Source: Meiothermus hypogaeus
GTDB taxonomy: Bacteria; Deinococcota; Deinococci; Deinococcales; Thermaceae
Assembly (NCBI RefSeq): GCF_003574035.1
Contig: NZ_QWKY01000004.1
Coordinates: forward strand, 1 to 64,000
Direction: 5' to 3'
Length of the DNA: 64,000 bases
Notes under the pieces: generated by a model
The model's database searches: none
Told to the model about the DNA's origin: nothing
Seen by the model: only the letters and a program-made list of their open reading frames with translations
Part shown: positions 1 through 7,923 of the stretch, one piece after another
How the letters are laid out: each line of letters opens with the position of its first letter
Numbering within the stretch: position 1 is the first letter of the stretch
Program-made: the position numbers and the translations under genes

Positions 1-146
1 AAGGGAGACGCTTTCTTCGCCGACCGACAGTGAAGGGCCATCGGCCCCCGGCTAGCGCCGGTACTCAAGGGAGGGGTGTGCTCTAGGATTCAAAAAGACA
101 ACCTATGGGTTTTTTGGTTTTGTGAACTGTCTTTTTGAATCCGGTA
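1..146 (-). repeat. MITE-like repeat, copy A (truncated by window edge)
   Basis: This is the first of eight related copies. It ends at the right in GGTA, with TCA as the flanking triplet. The hairpin arms GGATTCAAAAAGACA and TGTCTTTTTGAATCC lie at about 87-142. Compared with copies D and F it has an extra 39 bp at 31-69 that carries two short palindromes (GGGCC-atc-GGCCC and CCGGC-ta-GCGCCGG). The second hairpin and left end lie outside the window. Confidence 0.85.
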
Positions 147-322
147 TCATTGGGTCATTCCGAGGAGACCTGGCCGACAAGGAATCCAGCACGGGGGCGG
201 TAGTGGAAGAGTTTGGCGCAACAAAAGCCTCGCTTCGCTCTGTACTGATGAGGGCGTGCTTCCTGAGCGAATCGCAACGCATGTATTGCACGTAAGGTGC
301 TTTGGGTCTTCGGCTTATAGCC
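147..322. other. intergenic, no gene recognised
   Basis: This is non-coding sequence between repeat copy A and the 3' end of the RidA-like gene. The short open frames here show no family resemblance, and no terminator hairpin with a T-run is visible. Confidence 0.4.
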
Positions 323-763
323 CTACACAACCTCAAAAATCCCCTCGATTTCCACGCTGCTGCTAAAAGGCAACTGGGCCATGCCCACCGCCGAGCGGGC
401 GTGCCTGCCCCGCTCGCCGAACACCTCGAGCAGCAAATCCGAAGCGCCGTTGATAACCCTGGGCTGCTCCTCGAAGTCGGGCATGGAGTTGACCATGCCC
501 AGAAGCTTGACCACCCGGCTGACCCTGTCCAGGTCGCCTACCGCATCCTTCAACACCGCAATCAATCGAATAGCGACCTCGCGGGCGGCGTGGTAGCCCT
601 GCTCGGTACTGACCTCGCGGCCCAGCTTGCCCTTGAGGCTCGAGACCTGGCCCGAAATGAAGACCAGCTGGCCGCTTTTTACCCAGGGCACAAAGCTAAA
701 CATGGGGGGTTTGACCTCGGGCAGCACAATGCCAAGCTGTTCCAGGCGCTGTTCAATTTTCAT
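323..763 (-). CDS. RidA family protein (YjgF/YER057c/UK114)
   Basis: This 146-aa protein belongs to the RidA/YjgF fold family, whose archetype hydrolyses reactive enamine/imine intermediates released by PLP enzymes. An early VFISGQV segment and the C-terminal RHARSAVGMAQLP segment, with an Arg at the family's substrate-binding position, support the call. It is about 20 residues longer than classical RidA, as in the YjgH-like branch, so its substrate may differ. The start is well supported by AAGGAG a few bases upstream. It is the last gene of a likely three-gene unit with a universal stress protein and a canonical ridA. Confidence 0.85.
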   Translation of the reverse strand: MKIEQRLEQLGIVLPEVKPPMFSFVPWVKSGQLVFISGQVSSLKGKLGREVSTEQGYHAAREVAIRLIAVLKDAVGDLDRVSRVVKLLGMVNSMPDFEEQPRVINGASDLLLEVFGERGRHARSAVGMAQLPFSSSVEIEGIFEVV

Positions 764-812
764 CGGGGCTCCTTCAAGCAGTGGGGGCTACCAGGCCCTT
801 GTCTGCACACGC

Positions 813-1595
813 TTAGGGCTGCACAAAGACCGGAACCTGGGCGTGGTTCAGAATCCAGCGGGTGACCGAACCAAAGAAGCCCCCGGCCCGGCTGCGCCCC
901 ACAAATAAGGCGTCGGCCTGTTGCTCGTAGGCAAAGCCCAGCAAGGCTGCCGCTGGCGGCTGAGCGGTGGAGAGCACCTTGGCCTCGAGGCGGCCTTCCA
1001 GGGCCAGGGGCAAGGTGCCGATGGCCTGGTTAATCCGCTCGAGTTCGTCCGCGTCCCCCACATGCAATACGGTGATTTTGCCGCCGCTGGCCTCGGCAAT
1101 GTGATGGGCCAGCCTGAGCACCCGCTCGGCCCCGGGGGTGGGGCCAAAGCCTACCAGCAGGTGGGCCAGGCCCTGAGCATTGGCCTCTTGAGGTACGGCT
1201 GCTACCGGCCTGCTGCTCTGGGCAATCACCCGCTCGGTGGTGGTGCCCAGCAGCCGGTCGGCCAGGCTGTCCTCGCCGTGGGTGCCCATCACCACCAGGT
1301 CGTGCTCGGCGGCATGGCGCAGGATCACCGGGATGGGCTTGCGCGGCTCGAGCACGGTCTGCGCCCGGGCATCCAGGCCCTCCAGCTGCCGGGCCATCAA
1401 GACCGACCAGGCTTGCTCGGCCTCGTCAAAGATTTTTTCGGTCTGGGTGTCAAAAAAATGAGCGGCGCTGGCGTAGCGAGGTTCGGCGGCATGCAGGATG
1501 GTGAGCGAGCCCCCGGTCAGGTCGCGGAGCAGTTGCGCCAGCTTCAGGGCCTTCTGCGAGGCCTGGGAAAAATCGGTGGGGTGGAGGATTTTCAT
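813..1595 (-). CDS. universal stress protein, tandem UspA domains
   Basis: This 260-aa cytoplasmic protein has two Usp domains. The first (about 1-137) starts MKILHPTDFS and has the GTHG...G-(x)n-S-x-R-PV pattern typical of the ATP-binding Usp subgroup. The second (about 145-260) ends in the weaker VGRSRAGG...NHAQVPVFV, in which the ATP motif is less complete. Usp proteins are induced by starvation, oxidative or membrane stress, but their molecular role is often unknown. The ATG lies only 3 nt after the stop of the upstream ridA and has no clear Shine-Dalgarno sequence, so translational coupling is likely. Confidence 0.85.
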   Translation of the reverse strand: MKILHPTDFSQASQKALKLAQLLRDLTGGSLTILHAAEPRYASAAHFFDTQTEKIFDEAEQAWSVLMARQLEGLDARAQTVLEPRKPIPVILRHAAEHDLVVMGTHGEDSLADRLLGTTTERVIAQSSRPVAAVPQEANAQGLAHLLVGFGPTPGAERVLRLAHHIAEASGGKITVLHVGDADELERINQAIGTLPLALEGRLEAKVLSTAQPPAAALLGFAYEQQADALFVGRSRAGGFFGSVTRWILNHAQVPVFVQP

Positions 1596-1598
1596 GGC

Positions 1599-1976
1599 CT
1601 AAAGGAGGGCGATACAGGCCACCTCTACTCTAACGTCGCGCGGCAGGCGGGCTACCTGAACGGTGGCGCGGGCCGGGAAGGGTTCTTTTACATACTCGGC
1701 ATAAACCTTGTTGAAGACTGGAAAATCGTTCATGTCGGCCAGGTAGCAGGTGGTTTGTACTATTTTGGCCATGGAGCTTCCGGCGGCCTCGAGCACCGCG
1801 CCCAGGTTCTTCATCACCTGATGGGTCTGGGCCTCCACATCGCCCGCAACCAGTTCGCCGGAGGGGGTCAGGGGAATCTGACCTGAGCAAAACACCATGC
1901 CGCCTGCCACGATGGCTTGGCTGTAGGGGCCGATGGCCTGGGGTGCCTGGTCGGTCTGGACTTGTTTCTGGCTCAT
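1599..1976 (-). CDS. ridA: RidA, reactive enamine/imine deaminase
   Basis: This 125-aa protein is of standard RidA length. It has the AIGPYSQA start region, the FCSGQIPL strand and the RATVQVARLPRDVRVEVACIA tail, in which the Arg binds the substrate carboxylate and the Glu is catalytic. It would hydrolyse 2-aminoacrylate and related enamines to ketoacids and ammonia in the cytosol, protecting PLP enzymes. It is the first gene of ridA-usp-ridA-like. A TATAAG box ends about 8 nt before the ATG, suggesting a leaderless mRNA. Confidence 0.92.
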   Translation of the reverse strand: MSQKQVQTDQAPQAIGPYSQAIVAGGMVFCSGQIPLTPSGELVAGDVEAQTHQVMKNLGAVLEAAGSSMAKIVQTTCYLADMNDFPVFNKVYAEYVKEPFPARATVQVARLPRDVRVEVACIALL

Positions 1977-2286
1977 ATCAACAGCTTATACCAAGCCCGG
2001 TTGATGGCTAATGGCTAGCCCAGGTTCTTATCATTTGCCTGGAAGCATGGGTTAGAGCCCCCTCACCCGGCGACACCGGGTTGCCATCAGAAGTGTCCTT
2101 TTGGGCAAAACGGGCACCAGGCTAACCGCCGCCAACACCACCCCCTCCCACGGGGGAGCAGGAAAGGGGAAGACGATAAAAGCCTGTAGGCTAGCCGAGC
2201 GCTCGATAACCAGGGATCCCAATTGGCCAGGAACCTTGCCCTCAGCTTTGAGGTGTTTAGCGCAGGCTGCTAAGACCGGCTCCGGT
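1977..2286. other. intergenic region, no gene seen
   Basis: This is about 310 bp between two minus-strand genes. It holds the presumed promoter of the ridA-usp-ridA unit at its left edge and a short inverted repeat (ACCCGG-cgaca-CCGGGT, 2065-2081). No credible coding frame or RNA gene was found. Confidence 0.5.
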
Positions 2287-2748
2287 TCAGAAACCCTGGG
2301 TGGCCTGACGGGCCGGGGCAGGTTCTTGTACCAGGGTGGTTTTGGGCGGCCTGACCTCCAGGCCCAGGTAGGCCAGCGGGGTGTTGGACTCGAGGTCGGC
2401 GGCCATGACCAGATAATCTACTTCCTCCAGCGTCCACAGGTGAACCCCCTGGGCTTTAGCCAGCGCCCGAAACCACGGGCTGTACTGACCGTTGAGGGCA
2501 ACGAGGATAACCTCCTGGGCGTGGTGGATTTGTTGGGCAGTCAGTACAGCTTGCAGGGCGTCTTCGTGGGTGGGGGTCTGGGCTTCCACATGGAGCAGGT
2601 AGCGCACCCCGGTGGGCGACTGGGCCAGGGCATAGCTCTGGTCGGGGGCTAGCGAGGCCACCCAGTAGGGGCACCGGTTCAAGAGACCTGCCACATAGCG
2701 CAAAAAACCCTTCAGATTGACACCGGGGGTAGCGTCCGTAGGCTGCAT
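2287..2748 (-). CDS. hypothetical protein, possible restriction-endonuclease-like fold
   Basis: This 153-aa protein is not assigned to a named family with confidence. Its middle part has an alternating beta/alpha look: ALQAVLTAQQ helix, EVILVALNGQ strand, WFRALAKAQGVHLWTLEEV. This resembles the core of Mrr/REase-like proteins, but no clear D-(E/Q)xK site is seen. It has no signal peptide or membrane segment. ATG 2748 was chosen because AAAGGAT precedes it at good spacing; the longer frame to 2766 lacks one. It stands alone, next to a DnaA-box cluster. Confidence 0.55.
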   Translation of the reverse strand: MQPTDATPGVNLKGFLRYVAGLLNRCPYWVASLAPDQSYALAQSPTGVRYLLHVEAQTPTHEDALQAVLTAQQIHHAQEVILVALNGQYSPWFRALAKAQGVHLWTLEEVDYLVMAADLESNTPLAYLGLEVRPPKTTLVQEPAPARQATQGF

Positions 2749-2873
2749 AGGTATCCTTTGGCCCATGATATTAGTGCCAGATGGCAGAAAGAAGTGAAGC
2801 TTGTACTCATATAAGCCTTATAGCCCCCTTAGGGTGGGACTCATACATTTCTCAACAGGCCCAGGGTCTAGCC

Positions 2874-2915
2874 TGTGGATAACTCTGTGGATAACCCCCT
2901 ATTGTCTGTGGATAA
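2874..2915 (+). promoter_or_regulatory. cluster of three DnaA boxes outside oriC
   Basis: Three perfect TGTGGATAA boxes in the same orientation lie at 2874-2882, 2886-2894 and 2907-2915, in the gap between two minus-strand genes, about 9.8 kb from dnaA. Such clusters away from oriC are known to titrate DnaA or to exchange its nucleotide (datA and DARS in E. coli; DnaA-box clusters in B. subtilis). The role here is inference. An ATTGTGAAAC 10-mer lies nearby at 2994-3003. Confidence 0.75.
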
Positions 2916-3027
2916 CCTTGTGGGCATTGGGGTGTTTCTCGTAGCAAGACGGTGGATTTTGCTGATTCTAACGGAGTTCTGTATGCGAGTAAAATTGTGA
3001 AACGATTGTCAGTTTATGCGCTTTGTA

Positions 3028-3615
3028 TTAGAGCGCCTTGACCCAAAAAACCAGGGGCTTGGGGGTCTCCCGCGGCTGGCCCAGGTCTTGCCAGGCAAAC
3101 TGACAAACCAGGTCTGGGCGCTTGGAAAACCCGCGCCGCTGCCAAAACGCGTCCAGGGGTACGTAGTTGGAAGGCTTGAGGGGGTGGTTGGCCGGGCGTT
3201 CGACGGCACAAAAGGTGACCTGGCGGTAGCCGAGTTGCAGGGCCCGGGCCTCTCGGTGACGGAAAAAGGCCACCCCCAACCCCTGGCCGCGGTAGGCCGG
3301 CTCCAGCACCGACTCCCCAAAGTAGTACCAATCGGCTGGCTCGAGCCCCGCCTTCACGAAGGGTTCTTGAAACTCGGCCTCGGCCTGCGCCAGGGGCAAG
3401 GCCGTAGAGGCCCCCACCACCCGTTCGCCATCCCGCACCACCACCAGGGTGCTTTCTGGAAGGCCCAGAAACTTGGCCAGGTAGTGCTCTTCGTACTCGA
3501 GGCTCCCCTCGTACAGATAAGGCCATTCCCTGAAGACCGCCATCCGCAGCCGGGCGAGCTCGGGAATGAAGGGGGCCACCTCGGCACCGGAAAGTACGTC
3601 CACAAGCAAGCTCAT
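3028..3615 (-). CDS. GNAT family N-acetyltransferase
   Basis: This 195-aa GNAT protein has the acetyl-CoA-binding motif A at LEPAYRGQGLGVAFFRHREARA (Arg/Gln-x-x-Gly-x-Gly/Ala type), following the VVRDGERVVGAS strand pair. The substrate is unknown. The frame stays open upstream to 3903, but residues before MSLLVDVL show no domain and would run into the divergent sulfurtransferase promoter, so ATG 3615 was chosen. It is transcribed divergently from the rhodanese gene. Confidence 0.8.
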   Translation of the reverse strand: MSLLVDVLSGAEVAPFIPELARLRMAVFREWPYLYEGSLEYEEHYLAKFLGLPESTLVVVRDGERVVGASTALPLAQAEAEFQEPFVKAGLEPADWYYFGESVLEPAYRGQGLGVAFFRHREARALQLGYRQVTFCAVERPANHPLKPSNYVPLDAFWQRRGFSKRPDLVCQFAWQDLGQPRETPKPLVFWVKAL

Positions 3616-3727
3616 GGCTTTTAGGATACCAGCCCGATGGCCCGCAACCCGCATAACAAGCGGCAAACCGGGTTCTGCCAGGGGTGTTGCGCAAAACTGC
3701 ATAGGGCAGACCGGTACAATTGTGCAC

Positions 3728-4414
3728 ATGATTCTTTCTACCGACCCACCCGCCCATGCTTTGCTCATAGATAGCCGCTCGCCCGCCGAGTATGCCCAGG
3801 GGCACCTGGAGGGGGCCATCAATCTCGACCTTTCGGGCTTTCGCGGGCGCCTGCGCAGCGAAGAGGAGCTCCGGCAGCTCGAGCAGGCCTTGGCCGACCT
3901 CAACGGGCGCTTGGGGGCAGGCCCCCAGAGGCCGGTGGTGGTCTACGATGTGGGCTTCAGCACCCGCCTCACCAAGACCGCTTTCATGCTGGCCCTGGGC
4001 GGCCTGGAGGTGCAGTTGTGGCCGCAGGGTTGGGAGGCCCGGGCCACCAGCCAAACCCCGGCCCAGCCCCAGGCGGGCGAACCCTGGGCCAAGCTCAACC
4101 GCGATATTCTCCTGACGGCCGACGAAATACTGGCCCATCCGGACCAGCTTCTGCTCGACGTGCGCGAGCCGCAAGAGTTTGCCATCGCCCGCATTCCCGG
4201 CGCGAAAAACATTCCGCTGGGGACCTTTGGGCTCGACAACGCCGAGGCCCTGGGGCTTTATGCGGGCCAGGTGGTGGGGGTGCACTGCCGCAGCGGGGCC
4301 CGCAGCGCCAGCGCGTTCTGGCTGCTGCGGCAGCAGGGGGTACAGGCCCGCAACTACCTGGGCAGCATGCTCGAGTGGGAAGCCGAGGCCGACCTGCCGG
4401 TGGAGCGGCCTTGA
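3728..4414 (+). CDS. sulfurtransferase with two rhodanese domains
   Basis: This 228-aa protein has tandem rhodanese domains, as in thiosulfate or 3-mercaptopyruvate sulfurtransferases. The N-terminal domain (about 1-105) has lost the active cysteine: the loop reads VVYDVGFS, with Asp74 at the Cys position. The C-terminal domain (about 122-228) has the LLLDVREPQEF motif and the active loop HCRSGARS with Cys187. It would move sulfane sulfur in the cytosol. A TACAAT -10 box (3715-3720) ends 7 nt before ATG 3728, so the mRNA is probably leaderless; the longer upstream frame is rejected for that reason. Confidence 0.88.
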   Translation: MILSTDPPAHALLIDSRSPAEYAQGHLEGAINLDLSGFRGRLRSEEELRQLEQALADLNGRLGAGPQRPVVVYDVGFSTRLTKTAFMLALGGLEVQLWPQGWEARATSQTPAQPQAGEPWAKLNRDILLTADEILAHPDQLLLDVREPQEFAIARIPGAKNIPLGTFGLDNAEALGLYAGQVVGVHCRSGARSASAFWLLRQQGVQARNYLGSMLEWEAEADLPVERP

Positions 4415-4452
4415 GGAGGGGCCTCTTCTGGCAGTCCCCAAAGGGTTTCTGA

Positions 4453-4969
4453 AAGACTGTCCGATAAGGCGCTAGGAAGCCAATCTTCTAACCATAAGGC
4501 GGATCATTGCGACGTAGATGAAGGTTTCCGTGGTTTCGGGCAGAAACTCGTAGTCCCGCTTGAGCCTGCGGTTGAAGCTGAGCCAGGCAAAAGTACGCTC
4601 CACCACCCATCGGCGGGGGATGACTACGAAAGAGCGACGGCCGCGGGTCTTCTGGCCAAGCTCCTCGATCAGGTCGGGGGGCATGGGTAACCAGATACCC
4701 CTAAAGTTTGCCTCGGGTCTTCGCATGACCTGTACCGTCCAGCCCAGGGTCTGTTTGACCCCGTCTGCAAACTGGCGTTTGTAGCCGCCGTCGATAAACA
4801 GGTGGGATAGGCGCTTGAATATAGCCCAAGCCGCTGGTAACACGACCCGGCCTCCTTGGGCATCGCTGAGGTTAGCGGGCAACACCTTGACCTTCAATAC
4901 CCGTCCTTGGGTATCCACCAGCCAATGCCTCTTGCGGCCTTTCACCTTTTTCGCACCCCTCCCCCTCCC
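4453..4969 (-). mobile_element. IS5-family transposase fragment (3' part)
   Basis: The open frame 4472-5029 on the minus strand carries the C-terminal half of an IS5-family (IS427-like) DDE transposase. It shows the KKVKGRKRHWLVDTQG strand, the LFIDGGYKR Asp region and the RRWVVERTFAWLSFNRRL Glu signature. The first 20 residues of that frame are antisense to the neighbouring IS, so the true fragment begins near 4969 and its 5' half is missing. The outer end near 4453 (GACTGTCCGATAAGGCGCT) looks like an IS5-type inverted terminal repeat. It is not expected to be functional. Confidence 0.8.
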
Positions 4970-4984
4970 GGGTAGGATTTTGGG

Positions 4985-5299
4985 ATGGGAGGGATCGCAG
5001 ACAGCTTTCAGGTGTACGACCTGGGCCATCTAGGCCTGGTGGCCAGCATCCTGGATCAGATAGACCTGGTACAGACCGTGGACCGGTTTGTGGGGCCAAG
5101 GCCCGGGGAAAAGGTCTCCACCGGTATGGCCCTCAAGGCCGCCATCCTGAACGCCCTGGGCTTCCTCACCTCCCCCCTCTACCTCTTCAGCCACTATTGG
5201 GAAGGTAAACCCACGGAGTGGCTCCTGGGAGAAGGTATCACCCCCGAGCTTTTGAACGACGATCGCATGGGCCGGATGCAGGGCCGGTGCATAAAGTAA
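4985..5299 (+). pseudogene. N-terminal fragment of DUF4277/IS1634-type transposase
   Basis: About 95 residues match the start of DUF4277 transposases (IS1634/IS4-like): VYDLGHLGLVASILDQI, then a VSTGMALKAAILNALGF segment and LLGEGITPELLNDDRMGR. Full-length relatives have some 500 residues, so the catalytic DDE core is absent. The frame breaks at about 5270-5299, where an inverted-repeat element begins. The 5' end abuts the broken end of the IS5 fragment, suggesting an insertion or recombination junction. Confidence 0.75.
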
Positions 5300-5426
5300 A
5301 GCCTCTACTTCCTCCCCCAACGGGGGAGGCTAGGTGGGGGCCTAATACCCGGCCAGGTCGCTTGCCTACAAGCAATTTTTTGCACGCACTTGGCTAAGGT
5401 TAGCAGGGGTTTACGCACCGGCCCTG
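5280..5426. repeat. 147-bp segment bounded by imperfect inverted repeats
   Basis: AGGGCCGGTGCATAAAG at 5280 is matched in inverse orientation by TTTACGCACCGGCCCT ending at 5426 (about 15 of 18 positions). The interior has a short hairpin (CTCCCCCaacGGGGGAG) and no ORF. It interrupts the DUF4277 fragment, so it may be a small non-autonomous element or an IS remnant. No clear target duplication was identified. Confidence 0.45.
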
Positions 5427-5483
5427 GGATCCCTTGTCAAACAACCCGTTCTCACCCCAAATGGTGATTAAATATAGGACTTT

Positions 5484-5849
5484 GTGGAACGTTGGCTGAG
5501 CGTAGCCTATATTGCTGTTGTCCTTGGGCTTGGATTCGCAAGTATATGGCCCCAGTTGACCGTTCGGTTCGCCCGGGCCGAGGTCAAAACCACCGCCGCC
5601 CAGGGCTTGGTGGCCCAGCCAGGCGTGACCCCATCTGCCCTACAACCCGGCCCTATTGCCCCGGAGGTTGGCAAGGTCAACCTCAACACCGCCAGCCAAG
5701 CCGAGATTGAAAGCCTGCCCGGCATTGGCCCCGCACTCGCACAGCGCATTATTGAGGGCCGCCCCTATCGTTCGCTCGAGGATCTGGATCGGGTCAAGGG
5801 AATTGGCCCCAAGCTACTGGAGCGTTTGCGGCCGCTGGTCGCCCTATGA
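5484..5849 (+). CDS. comEA: ComEA-type helix-hairpin-helix competence protein
   Basis: This 121-aa membrane-anchored DNA-binding protein is for natural transformation. It has an N-terminal transmembrane anchor (about 6-25), a Pro/Ala-rich linker, then VNLNTASQAEIESLPGIGPALAQRI and a second hairpin VKGIGPKLLERL, the double HhH of ComEA. It would bind incoming double-stranded DNA outside the inner membrane and pass it to ComEC. GTG 5484 follows an AT-rich stretch (TATAGG at 5473-5478) rather than an SD. Its stop overlaps the comEC ATG by 4 nt. Confidence 0.9.
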   Translation: MERWLSVAYIAVVLGLGFASIWPQLTVRFARAEVKTTAAQGLVAQPGVTPSALQPGPIAPEVGKVNLNTASQAEIESLPGIGPALAQRIIEGRPYRSLEDLDRVKGIGPKLLERLRPLVAL

Positions 5850-7885
5850 TTCCTTATGCGTTGGGCCTGGGAGCGCTGCTGGGAGCTCTGACCCAGCTTA
5901 CCCCCTGGGCGTTCTTGGGCTTGCTGGCCGGGCTTTGGCTACCGCAGACGGCGCGGTGGTTGGGCTTACTGGCGTACACCCTGGTGGTACTTCATCTAGG
6001 CCTATCCAAAGACCCCTGGGCTTCGCAGATAGGACAGTGGGTGCGGCTTCAGGGCACCCTGCAAGAGGGGTTCCTGCACACCCCCCAGGGGCGGGTTTAC
6101 GTGCACTACTACCCCCGTTTGCAAGATGGAAACTACGTACTGGAAGGCCGTTTGCTACGCCCTCAGGCCAGGCGCAACCCCGGCGGATTTGACCAAGCAA
6201 TCTGGCTGCGCGGTCTGGGCGTTCAGGCGGTCTTGCAGGCCCGGCAGGTGGTGCGGTTTGAACCCCCAGCCTCGGACACCCGGCAGCGGCTCAGGCAGCA
6301 ATTGGTGGCCGGGCTCTCCCCCTCAGCAGCAGCGCTGGTAGTAGCCTTGACCCTCGGTGAGCGACGGGAGTTGGGAGAGACCTATGGCGAGTTCCAGCGC
6401 GCCGGGCTGGCCCACGCTTTGGCCCTTTCCGGGCTCCACGTGGCCATTCTGGCTGGATTTCTGGTACTGGTTTTGTACCGTCTAGGACATTGGCGTTATC
6501 TGGTGACCCTAGGCCTCCTGCTGATGTATTTGCTGTTGGTCGGGCCGCAACCCTCGCTGGTACGGGCGGTGATCATGGGGGGTCTGGTGTTGCTGGGCTT
6601 GTTTTTGGGCAAGGGCAAGGTAGCGGTGCTACCTGCCCTCTCGCTCGCACTTTTTATTCACCTGCTACTCGAGCCCCATGCCATCTTCAGCCTCTCGGCT
6701 CAGCTTTCCTACCTGGCCGTACTGGGGATGGCCCTGGTACTGCCCCGCCTCCCCAAGCTTCAGGGCTGGCAAAACTGGCTCTGGGCCTCGGTAAGTGTGA
6801 CTTTTGCAGCCCAGCTCTTTATCCTTCCACTACTGCTCCACCACTTCCACCAGCTGCCACTGGTCTCCCCCATCGCCAATTTGCTGGTGTTGCCGATTTT
6901 GAACCTGTTGGTTCCGCTGGGCTTTGTCAAGCTGCTGCTGGGCGGGGTTCTGGCCTGGCCGGTGGAGTGGCTCAGCCAACTTACGCTGGGACTGGTGGGC
7001 TGGCTATCCAACGGGCCGCAGCTGCGTTGGGGCGAGATAAGCGCCTTTGGTTTTGCTTTGTATTTTCTGGGGATTTTGCCCTTGCTGGCCGCGGCTTATG
7101 GTCGAATCCGTTGGTCGCGGGCTGGCATACTGGCTGCGACCACGATCCTGGTTTCCCTGGTACTGCAGACCCTCCAGCGGGCCGAAATCTGGCAACTCGA
7201 CGTGGGGCAGGGCGATGCCACGCTGGTACGCCTGCCGGGCAGGGTGGAGATTCTGGTGGACGGGGGCCGGGACTGGGCCTATCCCAGACTAGAAAGCGCG
7301 CTGCGAGCCTTAGGGGTGGATGATCTGGATCTGGTAATCGCTACCCACCCGGACGGGGATCATATACAAGCCCTGCCGCTGGCGATGCAAAACTTTCCGG
7401 TAGGCACACTGGTCACTGGACCGCGGGTGCGGGGAGATAAGCTAGATGACACCTTGCACCAAGCTGCCCGCCGTCAGCGGGTGCAGATAGTATCGGCGCG
7501 AGCCGGTGCGCAGCTCGAAATTGCCGGGGCCACCCTGCGCTTTCTGGGGCCGCAAGGCCGTGAAGCTCTGGACAACGACCGCAGCCTGGTGTTTGTGCTG
7601 GAGTATAAAGGGCGTAAAGCCCTGTTCACTGGAGACGCTCCAGTTTCGGCCGAGGCCCTTTGGGATGTAGAAAAAGTGGACATCCTCAAAGTAGGACACC
7701 ACGGCTCCGACACCAGCACTGGCGAACGGTTGCTACAAAGTTTTCAGCCCAGGGTAGCGCTGATCGGGGTGGGCAGCAACCCCTACGGTCACCCCACCCG
7801 ATCCGTGCTGGAGCGATTGAGCTTACACGGTGTGGAGATTCGCCGCACCGATCTCGAGGGCGCAATCCGGATACCATTGCCCTGA
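5846..7885 (+). CDS. comEC: ComEC/Rec2 DNA-uptake channel
   Basis: This 679-aa polytopic protein has three parts: an N-terminal OB-like region after the first membrane segments, the competence domain (about 150-430) with many hydrophobic helices (ALSGLHVAILAGF is the conserved start), and a C-terminal metallo-beta-lactamase-like domain. The last opens with WQLDVGQGDATLV and has the metal motif HPDGDH at 501-506. It transports single-stranded DNA into the cytosol; the MBL domain is thought to degrade the other strand. The start overlaps comEA (ATGA). It converges on parB with only 38 bp between. Confidence 0.93.
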   Translation: MIPYALGLGALLGALTQLTPWAFLGLLAGLWLPQTARWLGLLAYTLVVLHLGLSKDPWASQIGQWVRLQGTLQEGFLHTPQGRVYVHYYPRLQDGNYVLEGRLLRPQARRNPGGFDQAIWLRGLGVQAVLQARQVVRFEPPASDTRQRLRQQLVAGLSPSAAALVVALTLGERRELGETYGEFQRAGLAHALALSGLHVAILAGFLVLVLYRLGHWRYLVTLGLLLMYLLLVGPQPSLVRAVIMGGLVLLGLFLGKGKVAVLPALSLALFIHLLLEPHAIFSLSAQLSYLAVLGMALVLPRLPKLQGWQNWLWASVSVTFAAQLFILPLLLHHFHQLPLVSPIANLLVLPILNLLVPLGFVKLLLGGVLAWPVEWLSQLTLGLVGWLSNGPQLRWGEISAFGFALYFLGILPLLAAAYGRIRWSRAGILAATTILVSLVLQTLQRAEIWQLDVGQGDATLVRLPGRVEILVDGGRDWAYPRLESALRALGVDDLDLVIATHPDGDHIQALPLAMQNFPVGTLVTGPRVRGDKLDDTLHQAARRQRVQIVSARAGAQLEIAGATLRFLGPQGREALDNDRSLVFVLEYKGRKALFTGDAPVSAEALWDVEKVDILKVGHHGSDTSTGERLLQSFQPRVALIGVGSNPYGHPTRSVLERLSLHGVEIRRTDLEGAIRIPLP

Positions 7886-7923
7886 ATTTCCCCCAGGACA
7901 AGCTCTGCGTGGGGTATCCCGGG

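Noticed and set aside
2874-2915. A second replication origin
   Set aside because: Only three boxes, no AT-rich unwinding region and no initiator gene; the array at 14099-14391 is far stronger.
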